A stretch of 64,000 nt of DNA from Tardiphaga alba (GTDB taxonomy: Bacteria > Pseudomonadota > Alphaproteobacteria > Rhizobiales > Xanthobacteraceae): contig NZ_CP036498.1 of assembly GCF_018279705.1 (NCBI RefSeq), forward strand, positions 4,915,001 to 4,979,000. The letters run 5' to 3'. A program made the position numbers and the translations under genes. Below, in pieces: positions 49,843 through 61,366 of the stretch; within the stretch, counting starts at the first letter, position 1, and each line of letters begins with the position of its first letter. The notes below the pieces were generated by a model. That model was given only the letters and a program-made list of their open reading frames with translations. It was not told the DNA's origin and did not search any database.

Positions 49843-51510
49843 TTATTGTTGGCTGAGTGTGGGCGTGGCGATCAAGTCGCGCAAGGCGTGGCGCGAGAGT
49901 TTTCCGACCGTGGTGCGCGGCAAATCGGTCATGAATTCGACGGCGGCCGGCAATTCGTGCTTGCCGAGCTTGCTGGTGAGAAATGTGCGCAGATCGTCGG
50001 CCGTGAACGGCTCTGCACCATTGCGTAGCGAGATAAAGGCCTTCGCCGCCTCGCCGCGATAATCGTCCTTCACGCCGATGACGATGACTTCCTGCACGGA
50101 TGGATGGGTGTAGATCGCCTGCTCGATCATCTGCGGATAGACGTTGAACCCGCCGGAGATGATCATGTCCTTCTTGCGATCGACCAGATAGTAGTAGCCG
50201 TCTTCGTCCATATAGCCGATGTCGCCGGTGAGGAAGCGATCGCCGACAAAGGCTTCCGCAGTTTCCTGCGGGCGATTCCAGTAGCCCTTGGTCACGTTCG
50301 GCCCTTTGATGCGGATCTCGCCGGTCTCACCGATGCCGAGCACCTTTGACGGATCTTCGAGCGACACCACATCGAGCTCGATGCCGGGCAAAGCGAGGCC
50401 GATCGAACCGGGCTTGTCGAGGCCTTCGGCGGAATGCGCCGTGCCGGGCGAGCAGGTCTCGGTCATGCCCCAGCCGCTCTTCAGCTTGAGGCCGGTCTTA
50501 TTCTCGAACAGTCGCGCGACTTCCACCGGCAGCGGCGCGCCGCCGGAGCTGGCGACGGCAAGCGAGGACAGATCGCGAGTTTCCAGCGACGAATCGGCAG
50601 CGATGGCGATCCACATGGTGGGGACGCCGGGGAACACGGTGGCTTTCTTCTTCTCGATATCATCGAGAACGCCGGTGACATCGAAGCGCTGATGCAGCGA
50701 GATCGTGTCGCCGACACTGATGCGACCGAGCAGAATCACCGTCAGCGCATAGATGTGGAACAGCGGCAGCGTACAGATCACGCGCTCGACACGGTTGCGC
50801 TCGGCACGCGACGGCGCGCCCCAGACATTGTAGATCGACACCGCCGAGGTGAGATTGCTGTGGCTCAGCATCGCGCCTTTCGGCAAGCCGGTGGTGCCGC
50901 CGGTATATTGCAGTAGCGCGATATCGTCGGGCGAGATGTTCGGCCATTCCGCAGGCGGCGTGGCGCCTGCGGCGAAATTACGGAAGGTGACGATCCTGGG
51001 ATCGCTCGGAAGCGACAGCTGCGGCGTGCCAATGGCGCCCCAGTCATCGTCCTCGCAGACGATCAATTGGTCGAGCAGGCCCTTGTCGAGAAACTTGAGC
51101 GCCATCGGCAGGAGTGCGGCGAGATTGCTGGTGACCAGCACGCGCGCACCGGAGTCGCTCAGCTTGTGCGACAGCGCGATCTCGCCATCGAGCGGCGACA
51201 GATGCACGAGGCGAGCGCCCGCCTTCAGCGCCCCGAAGAAATTGACGGGATGGTCCGGCGTGTTGCCGAGAAACAGCGCGATGGTGGCGCCGGGGCCAAG
51301 ACCGACGCGGATGAAACTGGCGGCGGCGAGATCGGCGCGGGATTGCAGATCGGTGAAGGAGATCGGCTTGCTGCGGAACTCGATGGCGGTGCGTGTGGTG
51401 TAGTCGCGTGCAGCGTCGGCCAGCAGGCCCGGCAAGGTGCCGCGCGCAATCGGCGCGTCCCAACGCACGCCTTTGGGATAATATTTATCGCCGGGGTAGG
51501 AAGACGTCAT
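49843..51510 (-). CDS. pimA: Acyl-CoA synthetase (AMP-forming), PimA-like
   Basis: Activates a carboxylic acid to its CoA thioester, 555 residues, ANL superfamily. The AMP-binding P-loop is YTGGTTGLPKGAMLSH, the GWGMTE motif is present (SGWGMTETCSPG), and the hinge region reads DRKKDMIISGGFNVYPQ. Near the C-terminus the catalytic Lys lies in TTVGKLSRHALRD. It fits a medium- or long-chain acid or dicarboxylic acid ligase; PimA by position. The ATG at 51510 (MTSSYPGDKYYPKG) is preferred over an in-frame start in the repeat upstream. Confidence 0.9.
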   Translation of the reverse strand: MTSSYPGDKYYPKGVRWDAPIARGTLPGLLADAARDYTTRTAIEFRSKPISFTDLQSRADLAAASFIRVGLGPGATIALFLGNTPDHPVNFFGALKAGARLVHLSPLDGEIALSHKLSDSGARVLVTSNLAALLPMALKFLDKGLLDQLIVCEDDDWGAIGTPQLSLPSDPRIVTFRNFAAGATPPAEWPNISPDDIALLQYTGGTTGLPKGAMLSHSNLTSAVSIYNVWGAPSRAERNRVERVICTLPLFHIYALTVILLGRISVGDTISLHQRFDVTGVLDDIEKKKATVFPGVPTMWIAIAADSSLETRDLSSLAVASSGGAPLPVEVARLFENKTGLKLKSGWGMTETCSPGTAHSAEGLDKPGSIGLALPGIELDVVSLEDPSKVLGIGETGEIRIKGPNVTKGYWNRPQETAEAFVGDRFLTGDIGYMDEDGYYYLVDRKKDMIISGGFNVYPQMIEQAIYTHPSVQEVIVIGVKDDYRGEAAKAFISLRNGAEPFTADDLRTFLTSKLGKHELPAAVEFMTDLPRTTVGKLSRHALRDLIATPTLSQQ

Positions 51511-51556
51511 GCGCGCTTGTCCGCATGTTGAAGTAATCGGGACTGGACAGAAGTGT

Positions 51557-51674
51557 CCCCTCCCCCTTGCGGGGAGGGTCAGGGTGGGGGTAGCCACAAA
51601 CGCCGTCGTCCGTGGCCACCCCCACCTCCGGCTCCTCCCCGCCTAGCGAAGCTTCGCTTCGCACGGGGGAGGAG
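51557..51674. repeat. Palindromic intergenic repeat family B, copy 3
   Basis: A 118-base fold-back element beginning CCCCTCCCCC and ending GGGGGAGGAG, with inner complementary segments (GGGTGGGGGTAGCCAC with GTGGCCACCCCCACC). It separates pimF and pimA in the operon. Confidence 0.82.
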
Positions 51675-51711
51675 AGCAGGCAGAGCCTGCGTCATCTAAG
51701 TCGTCTCGACC

Positions 51712-53793
<2,082 letters not shown>

Positions 53794-53833
53794 GGCATTC
53801 TCCTTGGGTCGAAATCAGGACTGATTTTTGTTG

Positions 53834-53848
53834 TTTCGCAGTGCGAAA
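53834..53848. promoter_or_regulatory. Candidate IclR-family operator in front of pimF
   Basis: TTTCGCA-G-TGCGAAA is a perfect 15-base palindrome, 41-55 bases upstream of the pimF start. It lies in the 207-base divergent region shared with the IclR gene. IclR regulators commonly bind 12-15-base palindromes of this kind. The direct target is inferred from position. Confidence 0.6.
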
Positions 53849-54000
53849 TTTAATTCCACATCTTGACAGGCAGGGTTATTTTGAAGAGCGTCCGTTGTCA
53901 ACGAGGGCGCCCGACAGAAAAACCAATCTGGGCGCAAGCTCTCGCGAAAACAAATAGACGTCATCGAACAAGTTGACGTGAGACACATCATCGGGGAAGC

Positions 54001-54870
54001 GTGAAGCGTTCAGTAAAATCAGCGGCGACCGATCGCAATTTCGTCGTCGCACTGGCGCGTGGCCTCGATGTGCTGCGTGCGTTCCGTCCGAATGACGGAA
54101 TGCTCGGCAATCAGGAAATCGCGGCGCGCACCAATCTTCCAAAGCCGACGATCTCACGTCTCACCTATACGCTGACAAAGCTCGGCTACCTTACGCCTGT
54201 TCCGCGCTTCGAGAAGTACCAACTCGCGCCAGCAGCCATGGCCCTGGGGTATGCCGCACTTGCGAACCTCGGCATTCGCTCGCTGTCCGAGCCATTTCGT
54301 GACGAATTGATGCGACAGACCGGCGGCGCCTGCGCGATCGGCGCACGCGATCGTCTCAGCATGATTTATTTCGGGCAGTCGCGCTCGTCCATGACCGTCG
54401 GCGTTCAGCTCGATGTCGGCTCCCGCATCCCGATCGCGACGACCGCAATGGGCCGCGCTTATTTCTGGGCATTGCCTGCAGAAGAGCGCGCCCAATTGCT
54501 GCGCGAGTTTCGCGAACATTACGGCAGCCGCTGGGCAAAGATGCGTGACGGCCTCGAACAAGCCGGCGAGATGGTTGCCAAATATGGATTCGTGATTTCC
54601 GCCGGTGAATGGCAGGACGATGTACACGCGGCCGGCGTCGCACTCACTTTGAACGATGGCACAGGCCCTTACGCATTCAATTGCGGCGCACCTGCATTTC
54701 GTTTCACGGAAGAGCGACTACGCAACGACATTGGACCTCGCTTACTCGCGATGGTAAGAAACATCGAGGCGGCGCTTGGGGGACTCGCGGCGCCGCAACC
54801 AAAAAAAACAGAACCAAAGAAAAACAAATCAGGAGGGAAAGTTGCTCGTATTGTTGAAGGGCTCGGATAG
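54001..54870 (+). CDS. IclR family transcriptional regulator
   Basis: DNA-binding regulator of 289 residues. An N-terminal winged helix-turn-helix (LARGLDVLRAFRPNDGMLGNQEIAARTNLPKPTISRLTYTL) is followed by the IclR effector domain (about 85-255), with FRDELMRQTGGACAIGARD and RIPIATTAMGRAYFW. A long basic tail (PQPKKTEPKKNKSGGK) follows. It starts at a GTG at 54001 with GGGGAAGC upstream. It is divergent from the pim-like operon and 42 bases ahead of livG, so it may control both. A pimR-like role is suggested by context only. Confidence 0.92.
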   Translation: MKRSVKSAATDRNFVVALARGLDVLRAFRPNDGMLGNQEIAARTNLPKPTISRLTYTLTKLGYLTPVPRFEKYQLAPAAMALGYAALANLGIRSLSEPFRDELMRQTGGACAIGARDRLSMIYFGQSRSSMTVGVQLDVGSRIPIATTAMGRAYFWALPAEERAQLLREFREHYGSRWAKMRDGLEQAGEMVAKYGFVISAGEWQDDVHAAGVALTLNDGTGPYAFNCGAPAFRFTEERLRNDIGPRLLAMVRNIEAALGGLAAPQPKKTEPKKNKSGGKVARIVEGLG

Positions 54871-54912
54871 CCTTCACTGCGATGGCCTTCGTCATAGCGA
54901 AGGACATCGCAC

Positions 54913-55740
54913 ATGACGCAGGCACAAGTCGCACAAACCCACTCGGCGCCGCGCGCGCCTGCTGCATCGGGAGCACCGCTGCTGCAGGTCAACGACGTCA
55001 GCGTCGTGTTCGGCGGCATCATTGCATTGAACGGCGTCTCGTTCGATATGCAAAAGGGCCACATCCTCGGCCTTATCGGACCGAACGGCGCCGGCAAGAC
55101 GACGCTGTTCAACTGCCTCAGCCGGCTCTATCAGCCGAGCAAGGGCGACATCCTGATGGAAGGCCAGTCGATCCTGACACGGCCCGCCCACAAGATTTCC
55201 GAAATCGGCATCGGCCGCACCTTCCAGAACGTCGCGCTGTTTCCGAACCTCACGGTTCGCGACAATGTCCGCGTCGGCAAGCATGCGCGCACCAATAGCG
55301 ACATCGTCAGTGATGCGCTGAAGCTGCCATGGGTGCGCCGCGGCGAAACGGCGATCAACAAGGACGTCAACGACATCCTTGATTATCTCAACCTGCAGGA
55401 CGTTGCCGACACCGTGGTGTCAGGCCTGCCGTTCGGCACCCAGAAGCGCGTCGAGCTCGCCCGCGCGCTTGCGGCCGAGCCGAAGATCCTGCTGCTGGAC
55501 GAGCCTGCCGGCGGCCTCAATCACGAGGAGGTCTATGTCCTCGGCGATCTCATTCGCCGCATCCGCGACGAACGCGATGTCACCGTGCTGCTCGTCGAGC
55601 ATCACATGGGCCTCGTGATGTCGATCGCCGACCATGTGGTCGCGCTCAACTTCGGCAAGAAACTCGCGGAAGGCACCCCGGCTGCCGTCCAGAAAGACCC
55701 GGCTGTCATCAAGGCCTATCTGGGGGACAAGGATTCATGA
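54913..55740 (+). CDS. livG: Branched-chain amino acid-type ABC transporter ATPase LivG
   Basis: ATPase of a HAAT-family importer, 275 residues. It has Walker A GPNGAGKTTLFN, the signature region LPFGTQKRVELARALA and Walker B ILLLDEPAGGLNHEE. The N-terminal 20 residues are a variable extension. Its stop overlaps the livF start (ATGA). Substrates of this family in Rhodopseudomonas-type bacteria include branched-chain amino acids, aromatic acids and dicarboxylates; the actual ligand is not visible. Confidence 0.93.
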   Translation: MTQAQVAQTHSAPRAPAASGAPLLQVNDVSVVFGGIIALNGVSFDMQKGHILGLIGPNGAGKTTLFNCLSRLYQPSKGDILMEGQSILTRPAHKISEIGIGRTFQNVALFPNLTVRDNVRVGKHARTNSDIVSDALKLPWVRRGETAINKDVNDILDYLNLQDVADTVVSGLPFGTQKRVELARALAAEPKILLLDEPAGGLNHEEVYVLGDLIRRIRDERDVTVLLVEHHMGLVMSIADHVVALNFGKKLAEGTPAAVQKDPAVIKAYLGDKDS

Positions 55741-56450
55741 GCACGATGCTCCATGTGAAAGACCTGCGCGCCTATTACGGCCAGGTCCAGGCGCTGCACG
55801 GCCTCGAATTCGACCTCAAGGAAGGCAGCCTCACCACACTGCTCGGCGCCAATGGTGCCGGCAAGACCACCACGCTGCGGGCGATCTGCAACATGGTGCG
55901 CTCCACCGGCTCGATCGAGTTCGAGGGCAAGAAGCTCGACAACAAGTCGACCGAGAGCATCGTGCGCCTGGGCATCGCCCATGTGCCGCAGGGCCGCGGC
56001 ACCTTCACCACCATGACGGTGGAAGAGAACCTGCAGCTCGGCGCCATCAGCCGCAAGGACACCAAGGCGATCGATGACGATATCGAGCGCATGTATGACC
56101 ACTTCCCGGTGCTCAAGCAGCGCCACACCCAGCAGGCCGGCACGCTGTCCGGCGGCGAACAGCAGATGCTCGCGGTCGCCCGCGCACTGATGCTGCGGCC
56201 CCGCCTGATGCTGCTGGACGAGCCCTCCTTCGGCCTGGCGCCGCTGATCGTGCGGGATCTGTTCAAGATCCTCGGCAAGATCAACCGCGAGGACAAGGTT
56301 TCGATCCTGGTCGTCGAACAGAACGCACAGCTCGCGCTCGAACTCGCCGACAAGGCCTATGTGATCGAAACAGGACGCATCGTGATGTCCGGCACCGCCG
56401 ACGAGATCGCGAACAACGAAGACGTCCGTAAATCCTATCTGGGATATTGA
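55737..56450 (+). CDS. livF: Branched-chain amino acid-type ABC transporter ATPase LivF
   Basis: Second ATPase of the HAAT importer, 237 residues. Walker A is GANGAGKTTTLR, the signature LSGGEQQMLAVARALM and Walker B LMLLDEPSFGLAPLI. It overlaps livG by 4 bases and precedes livH by 10. The short length and missing N-terminal extension distinguish LivF from LivG. Confidence 0.94.
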   Translation: MSTMLHVKDLRAYYGQVQALHGLEFDLKEGSLTTLLGANGAGKTTTLRAICNMVRSTGSIEFEGKKLDNKSTESIVRLGIAHVPQGRGTFTTMTVEENLQLGAISRKDTKAIDDDIERMYDHFPVLKQRHTQQAGTLSGGEQQMLAVARALMLRPRLMLLDEPSFGLAPLIVRDLFKILGKINREDKVSILVVEQNAQLALELADKAYVIETGRIVMSGTADEIANNEDVRKSYLGY

Positions 56451-56460
56451 GGGGGAAGCC

Positions 56461-57339
56461 ATGGAGCTGTTTACCAACCAAGTCCTGGCTGGCATTGCCA
56501 CGGGCGCGATCTATGCCTGTATGGCGCTCGCGGTCGTGATGATCTACCAGGCCATCGACCATCTGAACTTCGCCCAGGGCGAAATGGCGATGTTCTCGAC
56601 CTTCGTCGCCTGGCAATTGATGCAATGGGGCACGCCCTACTGGGTCGCTTTCATCCTGGTGCTGGTGTTCTCGTTCATCGGCGGTGTCGTGATCGAGCGC
56701 GCTTTGTTCAAGCCGCTCGCCAAGGCGCCGGTGCTGACCCATGTCGCCGGCTTCATCGCGCTGTTCGCCATCGTGAACAGCGTCGCCGGCCTGACCTGGG
56801 ACTTCACCATCAAGCAGTTCCCGTCGCCCTTCGGCTCTGCCCCGTTCCTGGGCAGCCAGCTGATCTCGACCCATCAGGCCGGCATGATCGGCGTCACCTT
56901 GATGCTGCTGATCCTGCTGTTCCTGTTCTTCCGCTTCACCCGCGTGGGTCTGGCGATGCGTGCTGCGGCAGTGATGCCGGAATCGGCCCGCCTCGTCGGC
57001 ATCAACACCTCGTGGATGATTGCACTCGGCTGGGGCATGGCGGCCGCGATCGGTTCGATCGCCGGCATGCTGATCGCTCCCGTCGTGTTCCTGGAGCCCA
57101 ACATGATGGGCGGCGTGCTGATCTACGGCTTCGCGGCCGCCGTCGTCGGCGGCTTGTCGAGCCCGCTCGGCGCCGTGATCGGTGGCTTCCTGGTCGGCAT
57201 CTTCGAGAACCTTGTCGGCACCTATATTCCGGGTGTCGGTAACGAGCTCAAGCTGCCCATCGCGCTGGCGCTGATCATCACCGTACTGGTCGTCAAACCC
57301 CATGGCCTGTTCGGCCGCACCATCGTGAAGCGAGTGTGA
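56461..57339 (+). CDS. livH: Branched-chain amino acid-type ABC transporter permease LivH
   Basis: Inner-membrane permease of 292 residues with about eight hydrophobic segments. It has the N-terminal GIATGAIYACMALAVVMIYQ and the central FTRVGLAMRAAAVMPESARLVGI loop, which faces the ATPases. It is followed immediately by livM and is cotranscribed with livGF. Confidence 0.94.
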   Translation: MELFTNQVLAGIATGAIYACMALAVVMIYQAIDHLNFAQGEMAMFSTFVAWQLMQWGTPYWVAFILVLVFSFIGGVVIERALFKPLAKAPVLTHVAGFIALFAIVNSVAGLTWDFTIKQFPSPFGSAPFLGSQLISTHQAGMIGVTLMLLILLFLFFRFTRVGLAMRAAAVMPESARLVGINTSWMIALGWGMAAAIGSIAGMLIAPVVFLEPNMMGGVLIYGFAAAVVGGLSSPLGAVIGGFLVGIFENLVGTYIPGVGNELKLPIALALIITVLVVKPHGLFGRTIVKRV

Positions 57340-57341
57340 TC

Positions 57342-58366
57342 ATGAGCACCGTGCAAGAAGTCTCCTCTGCTCCGGTCGTCGCCGCTGTCCCCAAAAAGGC
57401 AATGTCGCTCGGTCCGGGTGCCTCGCTGGTGTTGCTCGCCCTCCTCGCGATCACGCCGTTCTTCGTGAAGAACTTCATCATCTTCCAGATGACGATGGTT
57501 CTGATCTACGCGATCGCGGTGCTGGCGCTGAACATCCTCACGGGTGCCAGCGGCCAGTTCTCGCTCGGCCAGAGCGCGTTCTACGCGCTCGGCGCCTATA
57601 CGTCGGCGATCCTGATCGAACATGCCGGCATGAACTATGCGCTCACGCTTCCGTTTGCCGGCATCGTCTGCTTCATCGCCGGCTTCCTGTTCGGCCTGCC
57701 CGCGCTGCGGCTGTCCGGCATCTATCTCGCGCTGGCGACCTTCGCGCTGGCCGTGGCGATGCCGCAACTGCTGAAGCTCGGCGTGTTCGAACACTGGACC
57801 GGCGGCGTGCAGGGCCTCGTCGTCACCAAGCCGGATGCACCGGAGATCTTCGCCTCCATGGGCTGAAGGTGTCGCAGGACATGTGGCTTTATTTCTTCAC
57901 CCTCGTCGTCGCGATCGTCATCTATATCGTGTCGGTCAATCTGCTGAAGTCGCGCTCAGGCCGCGCGATGATGTCGATCCGCGACAATGAAATCGCGGCC
58001 TCCGCGATGGGTGTCGATATGGCGCTCTACAAGACCCTCGCCTTCGGCGTCTCCGCCGGCATCACCGGCATCGCCGGCGGTCTCGGCGCCATCGCCGTGC
58101 AGTTCGTGGCGCCGGATGGCTACACCATTCAGCTCGCCATCGCGCTGTTCCTCGGAATGGTCGTGGGCGGCGTCGGCTGGTTGCCGGGCTCGCTCGCCGG
58201 TGCGCTGTTCATCGTGTTCGTCCCGAACATCGCTGAGCACGTCTCGAAGGGTCTGTCCGGCGCCGTGTTCGGCGTCATCCTGATCTTCATCATCTTCCTG
58301 CTGCCGAACGGTGCGCGTCAGCTCGCTTACGGTGCGCAGGCGATGTTCAGCAAGATGCGGCGCTGA
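57342..58366 (+). CDS. livM: Branched-chain amino acid-type ABC transporter permease LivM (one-base frameshift)
   Basis: Inner-membrane permease of about 341 residues. The first part has ITPFFVKNFIIFQMTMVLIYAIAVLALNIL and GQSAFYALGAYTSA. The frame breaks at 57861-57863 (ATG GGC TGA); one more C would give SMGLKVSQDMWLYFFTLVVA, continuing the frame open to 58366. The second part has SRSGRAMMSIRDNEIAASAMGVD, the EAA-type loop of LivM. The gap contains no deletion beyond one base, so the protein is probably intact. A terminator follows. Confidence 0.86.
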
Positions 58367-58398
58367 TCGATCCGTTCATCATTAACTTTAAGACAGAT

Positions 58399-58434
58399 AA
58401 GCCCCTGCGACGAAAGTTGTGGGGGCTTTTTCTT
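58399..58434 (+). terminator. Rho-independent terminator of the livGFHM operon
   Basis: The arms AAGCCCC and GGGGCTT flank a loop region and are followed by TTTTCTT. It separates livM from the first livK gene. Confidence 0.88.
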
Positions 58435-58533
58435 GCCAGCTACAAGCGAACCGTATTCAATCGCCGCCGACCAATGTGGTCCAATGAAAAGACAAAAAGA
58501 ACTTCACTCACAAAGATCTAGGGAGATCCCGGA

Positions 58534-59763
58534 ATGCCTTTGCTTGGTACGCGCGCGACGTCCTTTTTGCTCGCCGCATCTGTCTCCGTCGCACTCACCG
58601 GCAGCGCGCTCGCGCAGAAGAAATACGATACCGGCGCCACCGATAAGGAAATCAAGATCGGCAACATCATGCCCTATAGCGGACCCGCATCCGCCTATGG
58701 CGTAATCGGCACGATCGAGGCCGCCTATTTCAAAATGATCAACGACCAGGGCGGCATCAATGGCCGCAAGATCAACTTCATCACCTATGACGACGGCTAC
58801 TCGCCGCCCAAGGCGGTGGAGCAGGCACGCAAACTCGTCGAATCCGATGAAGTCCTGTTCCTCGCTTCGCCGCTCGGCACGCCGTCGAATTCGGCCATTC
58901 AGAAATACATGAATGCCAAGAAGGTGCCGCAGCTGTTCGTCTCGACCGGCGCCACCAAGTTCGGCGAGTACAAGGACTTCCCATGGACGATGGGCTGGCA
59001 GCCGGCCTATCAGAGCGAAGGCCGCATCTATGCCGCCTATCTGCTGAAGGAAAAGCCGGACGCCAAGATAGGCGTCATGTATCAGAACGACGACTTCGGC
59101 AAGGATTTGCTGAAGGGCCTGAAGGATGGTCTCGGCAGCAAGGCTGCATCGATGATCATTTCCGAAGCCAGCTATGAAGTGTCCGAGCCGACCATCGACT
59201 CGCACATCGTCAAGCTGAAGGCCGCCGGCGCGGATACATTCGTCTCGATCACCACGCCGAAATTCGCTGCCCAGGCGATCAAGCGTGTCGCCGAGCTCGG
59301 CTGGAAGCCGATGTACTTCCAGAGCAATGTCGGCGCTTCGGTCGGCGCAGTGCTGAAGCCGGCAGGTTTCGAGAATGCACAGGGCATCCTGTCTGCGGCC
59401 TATGCCAAGGACGGCGCCGATGCGCAATGGGACAATGACGAGGGTATGAAGAAATTCTACGCCTTCCTCGCCAAATATGCGCCGGACGCCAACAAGACCG
59501 ACGGTTCGGTCGTGTTCGGCTATGGCCATGCCCAGACCATCGTGCAGACGCTGAAGCAGGCCGGCGACGACCTGACCCGCGCCAACATCATGAAGCAGGC
59601 GGCGAGCCTCAAGGACTTCTCACCCGACACGCTGCTGCCGGGCATCACCATCAACACCTCGGCCACCGACTTCTACCCGATCGAACAGCTGCAGATGCAG
59701 CGCTTCAAGGGCGAGAAGTGGGAGCTGTTCGGCCCGATCATCGCCGGCAAGATCGACGGCTAG
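58534..59763 (+). CDS. livK: HAAT-type solute-binding protein LivK, copy 1
   Basis: Periplasmic receptor of 409 residues, Peripla_BP_6 class. A signal peptide ends ALA-QKKYDTG, followed by the shared block EIKIGNIMPYSGPASAYG. The binding fold is complete with ITYDDGYSPPKAVEQARKLVES and PWTMGWQPAYQSEG. It is the first of four tandem paralogues. The ATG at 58534 has GGGAGA about 8 bases upstream. The ligand is unknown. Confidence 0.94.
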   Translation: MPLLGTRATSFLLAASVSVALTGSALAQKKYDTGATDKEIKIGNIMPYSGPASAYGVIGTIEAAYFKMINDQGGINGRKINFITYDDGYSPPKAVEQARKLVESDEVLFLASPLGTPSNSAIQKYMNAKKVPQLFVSTGATKFGEYKDFPWTMGWQPAYQSEGRIYAAYLLKEKPDAKIGVMYQNDDFGKDLLKGLKDGLGSKAASMIISEASYEVSEPTIDSHIVKLKAAGADTFVSITTPKFAAQAIKRVAELGWKPMYFQSNVGASVGAVLKPAGFENAQGILSAAYAKDGADAQWDNDEGMKKFYAFLAKYAPDANKTDGSVVFGYGHAQTIVQTLKQAGDDLTRANIMKQAASLKDFSPDTLLPGITINTSATDFYPIEQLQMQRFKGEKWELFGPIIAGKIDG

Positions 59764-59770
59764 TTTTCGC

Positions 59771-59857
59771 CGTCATGCGCGGGCTTGTCCCGCGTATCCA
59801 CGTCTTCGCAGCAAGGTAGAAAGGACGTGGATGACCGGGACAAGCCCGGCCATGACG
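59771..59857. repeat. Palindromic intergenic repeat family A, copy 3
   Basis: An 87-base inverted repeat, CGTCATGCGCGGGCTTGTCC at the left against the right part ending CAAGCCCGGCCATGACG. It follows livK copy 1 directly. Confidence 0.9.
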
Positions 59858-59904
59858 AAGAGATGAGAAGGGTCCACCACCATCTTTCTGCCACATCGAC
59901 AGTG

Positions 59905-59938
59905 CCCCTCGCGATCGCATCGCGAGGGGTTTTTCTTT
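59905..59938 (+). terminator. Rho-independent terminator of livK copy 1
   Basis: The arms CCCCTCGCGAT and ATCGCGAGGGG are followed by TTTTTCTTTT. It ends transcription between the first and second livK genes. Confidence 0.93.
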
Positions 59939-59986
59939 TGGCGCCGGTACCCGCGCCCCCTCGCCGCGCCGAGGATCTTTCTGGTT

Positions 59987-61213
59987 ATGCCGACCCGCCT
60001 TCGCTCGCCTGCCTCTTTCACCTTGATCGCGGCGCTGACTGTCGCAGTCGCTTCCCCCGTAATCGCGCAGAAGACCTACGATACCGGTGCGTCCGATACC
60101 GAGATCAGGATCGGCAATATCATGCCCTATAGCGGACCGGCCTCGGCCTATGGCACCGCGGGCATCATCGAGGCCGCCTATTTCAGGATGATCAACGATC
60201 AGGGCGGCATCAACGGCCGCAAGATCAATTTCATCAGCTATGACGACGCCTATAATCCATCCAAGGCCGTCGAGCAGGCGCGCAAGCTGGTGGAATCGGA
60301 TGAAGTCCTCGTAGTGTTCAACCCGCTGGGCACCCCCTCGAACACGGCCATCCTGAAATATTTGAACAGCAAGAAGGTGCCGCAACTCTTCGTCGGCGCC
60401 GGCAGCACGTCGTTCGGCGATCACAAGGCCTGGCCATGGACCATGGCGTGGCAGCCGCCCTATCAGAGCGAAGGCCGGATCTATGCCGCCTATATCCTGA
60501 AAGAAAAGCCCGATGCGAAGATCGCGGTGCTCTACCAGAACGACGACTTCGGCAAGGATGTGCTGAAGGGCCTGAAGGACGGGCTCGGCGACAAGGCATT
60601 GATGATCGTTGCCGCCGAAGGCTATGAGCTGAGCGAGCCGACCATCGACAGCCGCATCATCAATCTCAAGGCGTCCGGCGCCGATGTGTTCATCAGTGTC
60701 ACCACGCCAAAATCGGCGGTGCAGGCGATCCGCAAAGTCGCAGCGCTGAACTGGAAGCCGCTTTATATCCAGGGCTATGCCAGCGCCTCGGTGGGCTCGG
60801 TGCTGAAGCCTGCCGGCCTTGACATCTCGCAGGGCATCCTGTCCGCCTATTACGCCAAGGATGGTTCCGATGCGCAGTGGGACAATGACGAGGGCATGAA
60901 GCGCTTCACGGCATTCCTTGCGAAATATGCACCCGACTACAGCCGCAACGACATCTCCACCGTTTATGGCTATGGCGTGGCCCAGGCCATGGTGCAGGTG
61001 CTGAAACAAGCCGGCGACGACCTCACCCGCGCCAATGTGATGAAGCAGGCCGCATCGTTGCGCGACTTCGTGCCGGACATCGTGTTGCCGGGCGTGAAGC
61101 TGAACACGTCGGCGAATGATCATTACCCGATCGAGCAGCTGCAGATGATGCGTTTTACCGGCGAGAAATGGGAGCCGTTCGGTCCGGTGATGTCCGGCGA
61201 AATCAATCGTTGA
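59987..61213 (+). CDS. livK: HAAT-type solute-binding protein LivK, copy 2
   Basis: Periplasmic receptor of 408 residues. The signal ends VIA-QKTYDTG and is followed by EIRIGNIMPYSGPASAYG. Differences from copies 1, 3 and 4 cluster in the ligand-side loops, for example ISYDDAYNPSKAVEQ and AGSTSFGDHKAWPWTMAW. It lies 223 bases after copy 1, with the repeat and a terminator between. The ATG at 59987 is the only start near the signal peptide; no strong ribosome site was seen. Confidence 0.92.
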   Translation: MPTRLRSPASFTLIAALTVAVASPVIAQKTYDTGASDTEIRIGNIMPYSGPASAYGTAGIIEAAYFRMINDQGGINGRKINFISYDDAYNPSKAVEQARKLVESDEVLVVFNPLGTPSNTAILKYLNSKKVPQLFVGAGSTSFGDHKAWPWTMAWQPPYQSEGRIYAAYILKEKPDAKIAVLYQNDDFGKDVLKGLKDGLGDKALMIVAAEGYELSEPTIDSRIINLKASGADVFISVTTPKSAVQAIRKVAALNWKPLYIQGYASASVGSVLKPAGLDISQGILSAYYAKDGSDAQWDNDEGMKRFTAFLAKYAPDYSRNDISTVYGYGVAQAMVQVLKQAGDDLTRANVMKQAASLRDFVPDIVLPGVKLNTSANDHYPIEQLQMMRFTGEKWEPFGPVMSGEINR

Positions 61214-61251
61214 GATTTACCGCCGCACGGCATTCACCTGCACATTAAATC

Positions 61252-61284
61252 AGCCCTTCGTGAGACTCTCGCGGAGGGCTTTTC
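61252..61284 (+). terminator. Rho-independent terminator of livK copy 2
   Basis: A stem of AGCCCT and AGGGCT encloses a 17-base loop region and is followed by TTTT. It is weaker than the others in the array. Confidence 0.7.
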
Positions 61285-61366
61285 ATTGCGGCGCACAGGC
61301 GAAGGGTGTTCAATCCCCGACGGAGCCACAAAGGCCCGCAAGAACAACAATCATCGGGAGTTTGAA

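Noticed and set aside
57869..58366. Separate second permease gene after a short livM
   Set aside because: One added base joins both halves into a normal-length LivM with continuous helices.
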